Origin: an uncultured Holophagales bacterium
Lineage (GTDB): Bacteria > Acidobacteriota > Thermoanaerobaculia > UBA5066
Direction: 5' to 3'
Assembly (NCBI GenBank): GCA_937864895.1
Contig: CALMDF010000035.1
Span: forward strand, 1 to 8,314
DNA: 8,314 nucleotides
Part shown: positions 1 to 7,400 of the stretch, in pieces
Layout of the letters: the number at the start of each line of letters is the position of its first letter
How positions within the stretch are numbered: position 1 is the first letter of the stretch
The notes under the pieces: model-generated
Told to the model about the DNA's origin: nothing
What the model saw: only the letters and a program-made list of their open reading frames with translations
The model's database searches: none
Made by a program: the position numbers and the translations under genes

Positions 1-2
1 AG

Positions 3-1724
3 ATGGCGATTCCCTTCACGACGCTGCGCTTCGACCCGAACGCCTCGTCCTGGGGCTTCAACGTCCTCAGGTACGTCAGGCGGCGCGCCGAGCAGGCGTT
101 CTGGGCCCCGATCCTCCTCGAGGCGGACGTCAAGAGGGTGGCGCAGTACGGACGGCTCTCCGGAATCCGCGAGGTCCAGAAGGTGTGGAACCTCAACGTC
201 AAGCCGTTCGTCACCGGCGCGATGAAGTCGACGCTCGCCCCGTCGGGCGAGTACGTGGACGACGACTCGATCGAATTCGGCGGCGACCTCAAGTGGGGGA
301 TCGCCCGGGCCCTCAGCCTCGACCTGACCGTCAACACCGACTTTGCCGAGACCGAGGTCGACGACCTCCAGACGAACCTCACCCGCTTCTCGCTCTTCCA
401 GGCCGAGAAGCGGGAGTTCTTCCTCGAGAACGCGGGGATCTTCGAGTTCGGACCGGGCTCCGTCGGGAACGGGATGCTCTCGGTCATGAGCGTCGGGGCT
501 CTCTCCTTCGGGGCGAGCGGATCGAGCGGAACGGCTCCCCTCATGAAGGTCTTCCACTCGCGGCGGATCGGCATCGGGCCGTCGGGCGAAGAGGTCCCGA
601 TCGACTGGGGCGCCCGGGTGACGGGGCGGATCGGCGACTGGCACACCGGCCTCCTCGACGCCCAGACCGACGACGCCGTCCCCCTCTCGGGCGTCGGCGA
701 GATCCCCGGGACGAACTTCGGCGCCGTGCGGGTCACGAGGAACTTCGGCGAGCGCTCCTCGGTCGGGATGATCTTCACGAATCGCGCGGAAGACGCGAAC
801 ACCAACCGTGCGTACGGTCTCGATCTCCACCTGCGGCCCACGAGGAACTTCGCCGTCGACGCCTACGGGTCGGGGACCGAGAACACCCGGACGGGCGGGA
901 CGAACGACTGGTCCGCCGGCGTCCTGACGACCTGGAACGACAAGGTCTGGCACGCCCAGGCCGGGTGGGTGAGGATCGGCGAGGACTTCGACCCGGAGAT
1001 GGGGTTCCTCCTCCGGAAAGGGGTGAACCGTTACAACGGACGCGTCACCGCCGAGCCGTGGCTCCGCAGGTACGGGATCCTGAACCTCCACTTCGAGCTC
1101 GACGCCCAGCTCTACGCCGGGCTGGACGGGGAGACCCAGACGGAGGAGTACAGGCTCGACCTCCTCGGGGTCCGGACGAAGAGCGCGGCCGAGGCGAAGG
1201 CCTTCGTCACCCAGACCTTCGACTCCCTCGAAAAACCCTTCGCGATCGCGCCGGGCGTCGTGATCCCGGTCGGCGACTACCGGTTCAACGCCGCGGGCCT
1301 CTCTTTCCTGACGCACTCGAGCCGGCCGGTCTCCGTCGAGGGCCAGGTCCTCGCGGGAGAGTTCTACGACGGCAGCCGGCAGAGCGGGAACGTTCTCCTT
1401 CGGCTCCGCCCGAACCGGCACCTCCGTTCGGAGACGACGTTCGAGATCAGCAACGTGACGCTCGGGACGGGAGAGTTCACCGCGAAGATCTTCCGGGAGC
1501 GGCTCGCGTACGCGCTCAACCCGAAGGTCATCGCGAACCTCTTCCTCCAGTACAACGACCTCTCCCAGATCGCCTCGGTCAACCTCCGCTTCAACTGGAT
1601 GTACCGGCCTGGCTCCGACATCTTCCTCGTCTACAACGAGACCTGGAACGCCCCGGCTCTCGGCGACCTGACGAGGAAAGACCGGCAGGTCATGGTCAAG
1701 CTGACCTACCTCTTCCAGAAGTAG
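3..1724 (+). CDS. DUF5916-family outer-membrane beta-barrel protein, 5' truncated by the window edge
   Basis: This is the C-terminal 573 residues of a DUF5916-type protein. In the family an N-terminal signal peptide and a CBM9-like carbohydrate-binding domain precede a predicted outer-membrane barrel. The visible start, MAIPFTTLRF, matches the consensus inside the mature protein where the CBM9-like part joins the rest, so the ATG at position 3 is probably an internal methionine. The family hallmark is at residues 111-150: NTDFAETEVD, then NLTRFSLFQAEKREFFLENA and GIFEFG. Residues 240-573 are alternating short beta-strands (for example FDPEMGFLLRKG at 329-340, and NLRFNWMYRPGSDIFLVYNE near 527-546), ending in VKLTYLFQK, which resembles an outer-membrane beta-signal with an aromatic residue near the end. 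The stop is TAG at 1722-1724. The substrate is unknown; the family is often annotated as a carbohydrate-binding family 9-like or hydrolase-like protein. It converges on the minus-strand ligase gene and is probably unrelated to it. Confidence 0.85.
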   Translation: MAIPFTTLRFDPNASSWGFNVLRYVRRRAEQAFWAPILLEADVKRVAQYGRLSGIREVQKVWNLNVKPFVTGAMKSTLAPSGEYVDDDSIEFGGDLKWGIARALSLDLTVNTDFAETEVDDLQTNLTRFSLFQAEKREFFLENAGIFEFGPGSVGNGMLSVMSVGALSFGASGSSGTAPLMKVFHSRRIGIGPSGEEVPIDWGARVTGRIGDWHTGLLDAQTDDAVPLSGVGEIPGTNFGAVRVTRNFGERSSVGMIFTNRAEDANTNRAYGLDLHLRPTRNFAVDAYGSGTENTRTGGTNDWSAGVLTTWNDKVWHAQAGWVRIGEDFDPEMGFLLRKGVNRYNGRVTAEPWLRRYGILNLHFELDAQLYAGLDGETQTEEYRLDLLGVRTKSAAEAKAFVTQTFDSLEKPFAIAPGVVIPVGDYRFNAAGLSFLTHSSRPVSVEGQVLAGEFYDGSRQSGNVLLRLRPNRHLRSETTFEISNVTLGTGEFTAKIFRERLAYALNPKVIANLFLQYNDLSQIASVNLRFNWMYRPGSDIFLVYNETWNAPALGDLTRKDRQVMVKLTYLFQK

Positions 1725-3205
1725 GTCGGCACGTCCCGCGGGGGAGGCGGCCCGGGGCCGAGGCGCGTCAGGTCCATCACGCCGCCCGGCCCCCGCAGGC
1801 CGTACTCGTGAACGACCCTCTCGGCGGGCGAGCGCTTCTCGTCGAGCCGGACCTCGAGAGCCGAGAAGGCGGCGTCCACGCCGGCCTCTCCCCGCAGGAC
1901 GAGCCCGCGGCGCGCGATCCCGATCAGCTCGCGAAGGAGGGCCGGGACGGGCCGCCCCTCGACCGAGGAAGAGAGGGGGAGCGTCGTCGACGCCTCGAGC
2001 ATCTCCACCCAGAACGGGTAGGGCTCCCGCATCGTGAACGCCACCGTCTCGTCCAGGTTCGCGAGGAGCCCCGCGACGAGCGCGACCGAGACGAGCTCCT
2101 CGCCGGGGGGCTGCGCCGAGTTGCAGCGGTTCTCGATGACGACCTTCACGAGGTCGCCCGCCAGAAGCGTCTCGATCTCGTTCCCGTCCCAGGCCTTCAG
2201 GAATGCGTCGATTCCCGGGCCGCCGTTCCGCCACTTCCAGCGGATGCGGGCGGCGCCGAGGTAGGTCCAGTCGCTCTGGGCGACGTGCTCCGGCTCCGGG
2301 ACGACCCGCGTCTCGCTCCCGGCGACCGTCCGCGCCTTCCAGCCTCCTCGCGGCGCCTCGCGGAGGAACTGCAGCAGGGTCGGGTGCTCCGGGATGTAGA
2401 CGAGCCCCTCGCTCTTCGTCCCGATGAGGAACATCGGCCCCGCTTCCCAGAGGACGGAGAGGTAGTCGCGCCAGCCGAGGATCTCCCGTGCGGGGATCCC
2501 GACCCGCGCCCCGTCGCCCGCGAACGCCCCGCTCCCGGGGACGTGGTCCCGCCAGGCGATCGGGCGGACGGAGAGGCGCCCGCCGTACTCTCCCGAGAGG
2601 TCCGGGTCGTTGCGGAGGAGGAAGTTCATCAGGCCCGCGAGGCGGTGGAGCGCGCGAACGGCCCGGGGAGCGTCGGCGAACGGGACGTCGACGACCTCCT
2701 GGACGGCGGCCTTGTCCACGATCGTCCAGTGCTTCCACCCCCGCTCGCGGATCGCGTACTCGTAGCTCTGCCGGCGCGTGCGGTAGCGGTAGTAGTCGTC
2801 CGGAAGCGGGCGGAGCGTCGGGTGGACGCCGCACCCCAGGGGCTCGAACCCGAGCGCGAAGAGCGGCTCGAAGGCCTCCGTCTCGAGCGCCCGGAGCTGG
2901 GCGGCGAGGCCCGCGAGGGAGGTCGAAGGGGCGGGCGCGACCTCGAGGAGCGGCCCCGTGTCGGTCGTCAGCATCTGCTGGGAGGCGATGCAGGGCCCGG
3001 CCGCGGGGTGCTCTCGCACGACGGCGAAGTCCTTCGCCTTCCACCCGTCCCGGACCAGGGACCGCCAGAGCTCGAGGAACACCTCGGGCGGCGCGGGCCT
3101 GCCGTCGTGGATGGAGACGACCGGCATCTCCACCTCGACGCTGACGAGGGCCCCGGGCCCCGCGGCCGGCTCAGAGAGCGGCGATTCTGCGGCAGAGGGG
3201 CTCAA
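1706..3205 (-). CDS. Glutamate-cysteine ligase family 2 (GCS2, plant/EgtA-like) ATP-dependent carboxylate-amine ligase
   Basis: This 499-residue protein has the GCS2 landmarks in order. They are VEVEM at 23-27 (the first metal/glutamate motif), TDTGPLLEVAPAP at 81-93, GCGVHP at 124-129, KAAVQEVVDV at 165-174, GGRLSVRPIAWRD at 208-220, SDW at 311-313, and ENRCNSAQPPGE at 358-369. The last fits the E-x-R...Q-P signature of plant-type GshA and mycobacterial EgtA. Known members join the gamma-carboxylate of glutamate to cysteine using ATP in the cytoplasm. The amine partner here is not evident, and the motifs are diverged enough that another amine is possible. The chosen start is TTG at 3205-3203, preceded by the purine-rich AAAGAGAG. 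The next ATG in frame is inside the conserved VEVEM motif, so it is too late. The gene overlaps the end of the PLP-enzyme gene by 35 bp, implying translational coupling. Its TAG stop lies inside the 3' end of the convergent DUF5916 gene. Family assignment is firm; substrate is open. Confidence 0.82.
   Translation of the reverse strand: MSPSAAESPLSEPAAGPGALVSVEVEMPVVSIHDGRPAPPEVFLELWRSLVRDGWKAKDFAVVREHPAAGPCIASQQMLTTDTGPLLEVAPAPSTSLAGLAAQLRALETEAFEPLFALGFEPLGCGVHPTLRPLPDDYYRYRTRRQSYEYAIRERGWKHWTIVDKAAVQEVVDVPFADAPRAVRALHRLAGLMNFLLRNDPDLSGEYGGRLSVRPIAWRDHVPGSGAFAGDGARVGIPAREILGWRDYLSVLWEAGPMFLIGTKSEGLVYIPEHPTLLQFLREAPRGGWKARTVAGSETRVVPEPEHVAQSDWTYLGAARIRWKWRNGGPGIDAFLKAWDGNEIETLLAGDLVKVVIENRCNSAQPPGEELVSVALVAGLLANLDETVAFTMREPYPFWVEMLEASTTLPLSSSVEGRPVPALLRELIGIARRGLVLRGEAGVDAAFSALEVRLDEKRSPAERVVHEYGLRGPGGVMDLTRLGPGPPPPRDVPTYFWKR
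3171..3205 (-). other. 35-bp coding overlap between the PLP-enzyme gene and the GCS2 ligase gene
   Basis: The TTG proposed to start the ligase lies 35 bp before the end of the aminotransferase-like gene, in a different frame. A purine-rich AAAGAGAG sits about 5 nt before the TTG, inside the upstream gene, and can serve as its ribosome binding site. No better in-frame start exists before the conserved VEVEM motif of the ligase. Such an overlap usually means co-transcription and translational coupling. Confidence 0.6.
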
Positions 3206-4304
3206 CGAGCTCTCTTTCGACGATCCTCACCCGGCAGAAGGTGTCGTCCCACCGCGGGTGCGTCCTCGCGAAGCTGGAGCCGGGGAGGACCCGGACGTCC
3301 TGCCGGGCCAGCGCCTCGACGAGGTCCCTCGAGGGGGCTTCGACGGACATGATCGCCACGTTCGGGTGAGTCGGGAGGACGTTCAGGCCGGCCGCCGCGA
3401 AGGCCCGCGCGATGGTCTCCTTCGCGAGGGTCGCCTCCTGCCGGATCTCGTCGAGCAGGCCCGGCTCGTCGAGCACGGCCCGTGCGAGCGTGGCGCCGAC
3501 GATGCCCGGCTCGAACGGGATGTCGACCTGCCGGTAGTACCTCGCGAGCGGCTCGGACATGAACATGTAGCCGACCCTCTCGCCCGCGAGGCCGAGCGCC
3601 TTGGAGAAGGAGCGGACGACGATGACGTTCGGGCGACGGCCGACGAGGTGGATCGCCGACTCCGAGTCGGGGAGGTAGTCGCCCCACGCCTCGTCGACGA
3701 GGAGCACCGCCCCCCTCTTCTCGCAAGAGCCCGCCAGCCTCGAGAGGTCCTCCGGGTCGAAGGCGAGCCCGAGCGGGTTGTTCGGGTTGTCGACGTAGAG
3801 GATCGAGACGGGGTGGCCCGTGAGCGCGTTCTCCAGCGCCGCGACGGGAAGCCGGTACCCGGCCTCGTCGAGGGGGACCGAACGGTACACGCCGCCGGCC
3901 TCCTGGAACTCCGACGGGACCTCGTTGAACTGGGGCCCGACGCCCAGCATCTCGTCGGCCCGGAGGAGCTTGTGGATGACCCGCTCGATGAGGTTGAAGC
4001 TCCCGTGCCCGAGGAAGAGCTGCCCGGGCCCGGCGCCGGCGGCGCCGAAACGCGCGAGGAGCGCCGGCTTGAGGAGCGTCTCGTGCGCGACCTCCGGGTA
4101 GCGCGCGACGATCGCCGGGTCGAGCTTCGCGAGGGCCGCCTCGACGACCCGGGAAGCGCCGAACCGCACGAAGCCCGAGGCGCAGTCGATGACGTCCGCG
4201 CCCGCAGGTCCCCCGCCGTGCGTCACGTACGAATCGCGCCGGTAGTAGTGCAGCGAGGGTCGGACGTTCAGTCTCAAGCCGTACTCATCTCGTTTGCACG
4301 CCAT
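3171..4304 (-). CDS. Fold-type I PLP-dependent enzyme, class I/II aminotransferase (HisC/CobD-like)
   Basis: This 377-residue protein has the usual length for HisC-like enzymes. Visible landmarks are GHGSFNLIERVI at 99-110 (the glycine-rich cofactor phosphate region), DNPNNPLG at 172-179, VDEAW at 203-207 with the Asp that pairs with the pyridine nitrogen, SFSKALGLAGERVGY at 232-246 with Lys235 as the Schiff-base lysine and Arg243 as a phosphate contact, and CRVRI at 357-361, where Arg360 probably binds the substrate carboxylate. Position +3 after the key Asp is Trp207, where aminotransferases usually have Tyr. HisC uses histidinol phosphate and CobD decarboxylates threonine phosphate; neither substrate is indicated, because no histidine or cobalamin gene is nearby. 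The start is ATG at 4304 with only a weak CAGG upstream; a TTG at codon 10 is an alternative. The stop (TGA, 3173-3171) lies within the next gene, a GCS2 ligase, so the two probably serve one pathway. Confidence 0.85.
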   Translation of the reverse strand: MACKRDEYGLRLNVRPSLHYYRRDSYVTHGGGPAGADVIDCASGFVRFGASRVVEAALAKLDPAIVARYPEVAHETLLKPALLARFGAAGAGPGQLFLGHGSFNLIERVIHKLLRADEMLGVGPQFNEVPSEFQEAGGVYRSVPLDEAGYRLPVAALENALTGHPVSILYVDNPNNPLGLAFDPEDLSRLAGSCEKRGAVLLVDEAWGDYLPDSESAIHLVGRRPNVIVVRSFSKALGLAGERVGYMFMSEPLARYYRQVDIPFEPGIVGATLARAVLDEPGLLDEIRQEATLAKETIARAFAAAGLNVLPTHPNVAIMSVEAPSRDLVEALARQDVRVLPGSSFARTHPRWDDTFCRVRIVERELVEPLCRRIAAL

Positions 4305-4354
4305 CCGGGCCTGGACGGCGTGTCCCTCTCACCCCCGGTCCGCCTCCCTCCACG

Positions 4355-4389
4355 GGCGGCCCCGCTGGACGGGATCCCGCGGAGCCGCC
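4355..4389 (-). repeat. Imperfect inverted repeat, possible RNA hairpin in the leader
   Basis: The outer arms GGCGGC (4355-4360) and GCCGCC (4384-4389) pair. After one C/A mismatch the inner arms CCGC (4362-4365) and GCGG (4379-4382) pair, leaving a 13-nt loop that itself contains part of the palindrome CGGGATCCCG. No run of T follows on the minus strand, so it is not a classic intrinsic terminator. In DNA this GC-rich such pairing arises easily by chance. Confidence 0.35.
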
Positions 4390-4390
4390 G

Positions 4391-4404
4391 GCAGTCTAGC
4401 AGTC
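4391..4404. repeat. Direct repeat GCAGTC-TA-GCAGTC
   Basis: Two identical hexamers (4391-4396 and 4399-4404) are separated by TA. The repeat coincides with the candidate -10 element. A short tandem site of this kind could bind a regulator, but the 8-bp period is short and a chance origin is possible. Confidence 0.3.
4393..4401 (-). promoter_or_regulatory. Weak extended -10-like element upstream of the PLP-enzyme gene
   Basis: Read on the minus strand, this is TGCTAGACT: a TG-n extension followed by TAGACT, which matches 4 of 6 positions of TATAAT. There is no recognisable -35 hexamer 16-18 nt upstream. If used, transcription would begin near 4386, inside the start of the inverted repeat, giving a leader of about 80 nt before the ATG at 4304. 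It overlaps the direct repeat GCAGTC-TA-GCAGTC, which would suit an operator, but the evidence is thin. Confidence 0.2.
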
Positions 4405-4449
4405 CGCACGTCCTCGATTCGTGCTTCTCCGAAATCCTCCGCGGGCCCG

Positions 4450-7400
4450 TCACGGCGACCCCGGGGACGGGACGTCGCGCAGGCGCGAGACGAGGACGCG
4501 GATGATCCCCCTGGCGATTTCCTGCCGGTCCAGCATGAGCTCGAAGAGGGAGTCCTGGTCGAGCGTCAGGAGGAGCGAGTCGACCTCGGCGGTGACCGAC
4601 GCCGTCCGGGGCTCCGAGGAGAGCGCGGCGAGCTCTCCGACGACGGCTCGCTCCCCCACCACGGCGACGAGCCGGTCCGCGACGTGGATCCGGAGCCGTC
4701 CGGCCGCGACGACGAACGTCGTCGTCCCGGGGTCGCCCTTGCGGAAGAGGACCTCGTTCCCCCGGAGCCTCACCTCCCTCGTCCGGGCGGCCACCTCGGA
4801 GAGGACCTCGTCCGGGACCTCCGAGAAGATCTCCGCGGTCTTCAGGATGAGCACCCTGTCGAGCGGCGAGAGGACGTCGCCCACGCCGCCTCGCGCCGTC
4901 GCTCCGGCCGGGGGCCCCGGCGCCGGGGGCTTCGCCTCGGGCGGCCTGGCGCGGGCGGGCGCAGCCGCCCGCGCGCGCTGGCAGAGGACGTCGACGATAC
5001 CCCTCACGACCTCGACCCGCATCGACATGAAATCGTGGAGGTCCGCGTCCGAGAGGCGGAGGAGCCGCGACGGCTCCAGCGCCGTCGCGCGCTCCGCCGA
5101 GGGCTCGGACTCGAGGGCGGACAGCTCGCCGAAGGTCTGGCCCGCGAGGAGGAGGGCCGGGGCCTCTCCCGGCGCCTCGAAACGGAGCGAGCCCTCGGCG
5201 ACGACGTACATCCCTCTCCCGCCCTCCGGGACGCCCTCCCCTTCCCCGACCTCGACCTCCTCGAGGCGGGGCGCCAGCTCCGCGAGGAGCTCGTCGTCGA
5301 TCGCCCGGAAGAGGCCCGCGCCGCGGAGGACCCGCACGCGGTCGACGACCGGCAGGCGCCGTCCGTTCCCGGAGGCGCCTGTCCAGCGGGCCCGCGCGGT
5401 CTCGCGGACGAGCACGTCCCCGTCGTCGAGGAGGGGGGCCCGCTCGGTGTCGTCGAGTCCCCCGGGCCCGGACCGGAGCGCGTCGACGGCGCAGGCGCGG
5501 ACCCAGGCGCCCGAGCGCGGTCTCGTCCCGAACAGGATCTTCCGCACCTGCTCCGCCGCGGGGGCGGGGGCCTCCCGGCTCACCTCGGCCAGCACCGGGA
5601 GCGCGAGCCTCGCGCGCGCGCGGTCCACCCGGGCCTCGAAGAGCTCGAGGGAGAGGTCGCGCAGCGCCGGGGAGACGCTGAAGTTCGACCAGATCCCGAG
5701 GAGCGCCTCGGGGTCGAGGACGAAGGAGAGGAGGAGGAAGATCCTCTTCTGCGTCCGGCCGAGCTCCTGGCCGAGCGCCGCGACGAGGAGCTCGGCTCCC
5801 GGCCCGTTCCCGAGGTCGCGCCGCGCGGCGACGAGGAAGCTCCCGCGCCTCACCTCCTCGCGGAAGCACTTCTCCACGAGGCTCCGGTCCGGGCCCGCGG
5901 CGCGGAAGCCGCAGAGGTGGAGCGACCAGAGCACGTCCGAGAGGACCTGCCGGTCGGCGAACGCGAGCTCGCCCACGAGGAACCGTGTGGCGGCCGGGTC
6001 CCGCGAGCGGCCGAGGACCTGGAGGAGGATCCGGCGCAGGCCCCGCGAGCTGCCGGCGGCCTGGTAGGCCTCGACGAGGGGCGCAGAGGACGCCTCGGGA
6101 AACGCGAGGAGCGCCCGGACCGCCTCCGCACGCGCCCGGGGGACCTCCAGGCTGGGAACGGCGAGGCCCAGGAACCGGGGGTCCCCGAGGCTCCCCGCCG
6201 ACCGCAGGGCGGCCCGTCTCACGGCGAGATCGGCGTCCGCGAGGAGGGCCGGGAGGCGCCCGGTCGCGGCCTCGCCCCCGATCTCCCCGAGCGCGAGGGC
6301 TGCCGCCGCGCGCTCCTCCGCGTCCTCCGAGCGGGCCAGCCGGTCCAGCTCCCGCGAGGCGGGGTGGTCTTCCGCCGCCCCGGCATACTTGACGAGGGCG
6401 ACGAGCGCGCCGCGCCGCGCGTCGCCGCTCGAGGTCTCGAACGCCGGCTCGAGGAGAGGCCGCGCGGCCGAACGGCCCGCCGCTCCGAGCGCCCTGAGGA
6501 GCGCCCCGCGGCACTCCCCTTCCTCGGTGTCGGCCCGCGCCGCGAGAAGCGGGACCCACCCGGGCCCGGCGACCCTCTCGACCGCCTCCCAGACGCCGCA
6601 GCGCACCCCGGCGTCGGCGTGGTCCGCGAGCCTCCGGAGGAGCTCGGGGAACCGCGGGTGCTCGGCCTCCTCGAGGAGACGGAGGCAGTGGAGGACCTCG
6701 GCGCGGCGGGGGCTCTCGAGGCCGCGCTCGAGGATCCGGAGGCTCGTCTGGTCGGTCACCGTGAGGTCCCCCCCGGTGACGCCCCGGCGCCTGAGAGCGG
6801 TCGTCAGGGCCCCCGGGAAGGCGCGGCCGACGGCGACGCCGACGCCGAGCCAGACGAGGAGGACCGGCAGGAACGCCGCGGTCAGGCCCACCGCCGTGAG
6901 GGAGAGCCCCTTCGTCAGGAAGAGGAGGTACGCACCCGTGACTCCCCCGACGATCGGCCCGGCGATCGTCTCGGCCGCCGTCTGGACGCGGCCCCGCCGC
7001 TCCCGCGAGAGCGGCTGGTAGAGCGAGTAGTAGGCCGGCTGCCCGAGCGCCCCGAGGAGGAGCCTCTCGAGGAGCCTCGTGGCGACGACGGCCCAGAAGA
7101 GCTCGGGAGACGGGATTCCCCCTCGTCCCACGTGCAGGACGACGAGCGCCGACGCGAGAAGGGCCGCCGGCGTGGCGACGAGGCCGCCGACGAGACCGAA
7201 GCGGAGGAGAAACCGGCTCGAGAGGAGCGTCCGGAAGACGAGGCTCAGGAGGGCGGCGACCGCCGTGAACCGGCCGAGGAAGATCGCCACCCCGGCCGCC
7301 GTGGGAAACGTCTCCCTGACCTGGAAGTAGAAGATGCCGTTCACGAAGAAGCCCGCCGAGAGGACCAGCGCGTAGGTCAGGAAGATGAGGAGCAGGAACC

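Larger units (their letters stand above)
4305..4449. other. 145-bp intergenic region between transporter-like gene and PLP-enzyme gene
   Basis: No coding potential fits between the TGA of the transporter-like gene (4452-4450) and the ATG of the PLP-enzyme gene (4304). It is the largest non-coding stretch in the window. It holds an imperfect inverted repeat (4355-4389), a tandem GCAGTC repeat (4391-4404), a small hairpin GCACG/CGTGC (4406-4424, 9-nt loop), and a weak extended -10-like element on the minus strand. It could separate two transcription units, or act as a long leader for the two downstream genes. Confidence 0.6.

Noticed and set aside
1706..3205. Naming the ligase egtA or gshA.
   Set aside because: The family motifs fit, but no ergothioneine partner (EgtB, EgtC, EgtD) or glutathione synthetase is in view and the substrate-binding residues cannot be assigned from sequence alone.
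185..3352. A plus-strand open frame of 1055 codons crossing three genes.
   Set aside because: It overlaps the DUF5916 gene in another frame and runs antisense through the ligase and the end of the PLP-enzyme gene. Its product is Arg/Pro/Asp-rich and low in complexity, an artefact of high GC with few stop codons.
3171..4304. Naming the PLP enzyme hisC or cobD.
   Set aside because: The fold and cofactor motifs are shared by several enzymes. No histidine or cobalamin gene is nearby, and the Trp at the Tyr position argues against a routine HisC.
4406..4424. Hairpin GCACG/CGTGC shortly after the transporter-like gene, considered as an intrinsic terminator.
   Set aside because: The stem is only 5 bp, the loop is 9 nt and no T run follows on the minus strand.
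5600..5625. A run of alternating CG dinucleotides that could form Z-DNA.
   Set aside because: It encodes Ala-Arg repeats in the HEAT region of the transporter-like gene and is expected in DNA of this GC content.
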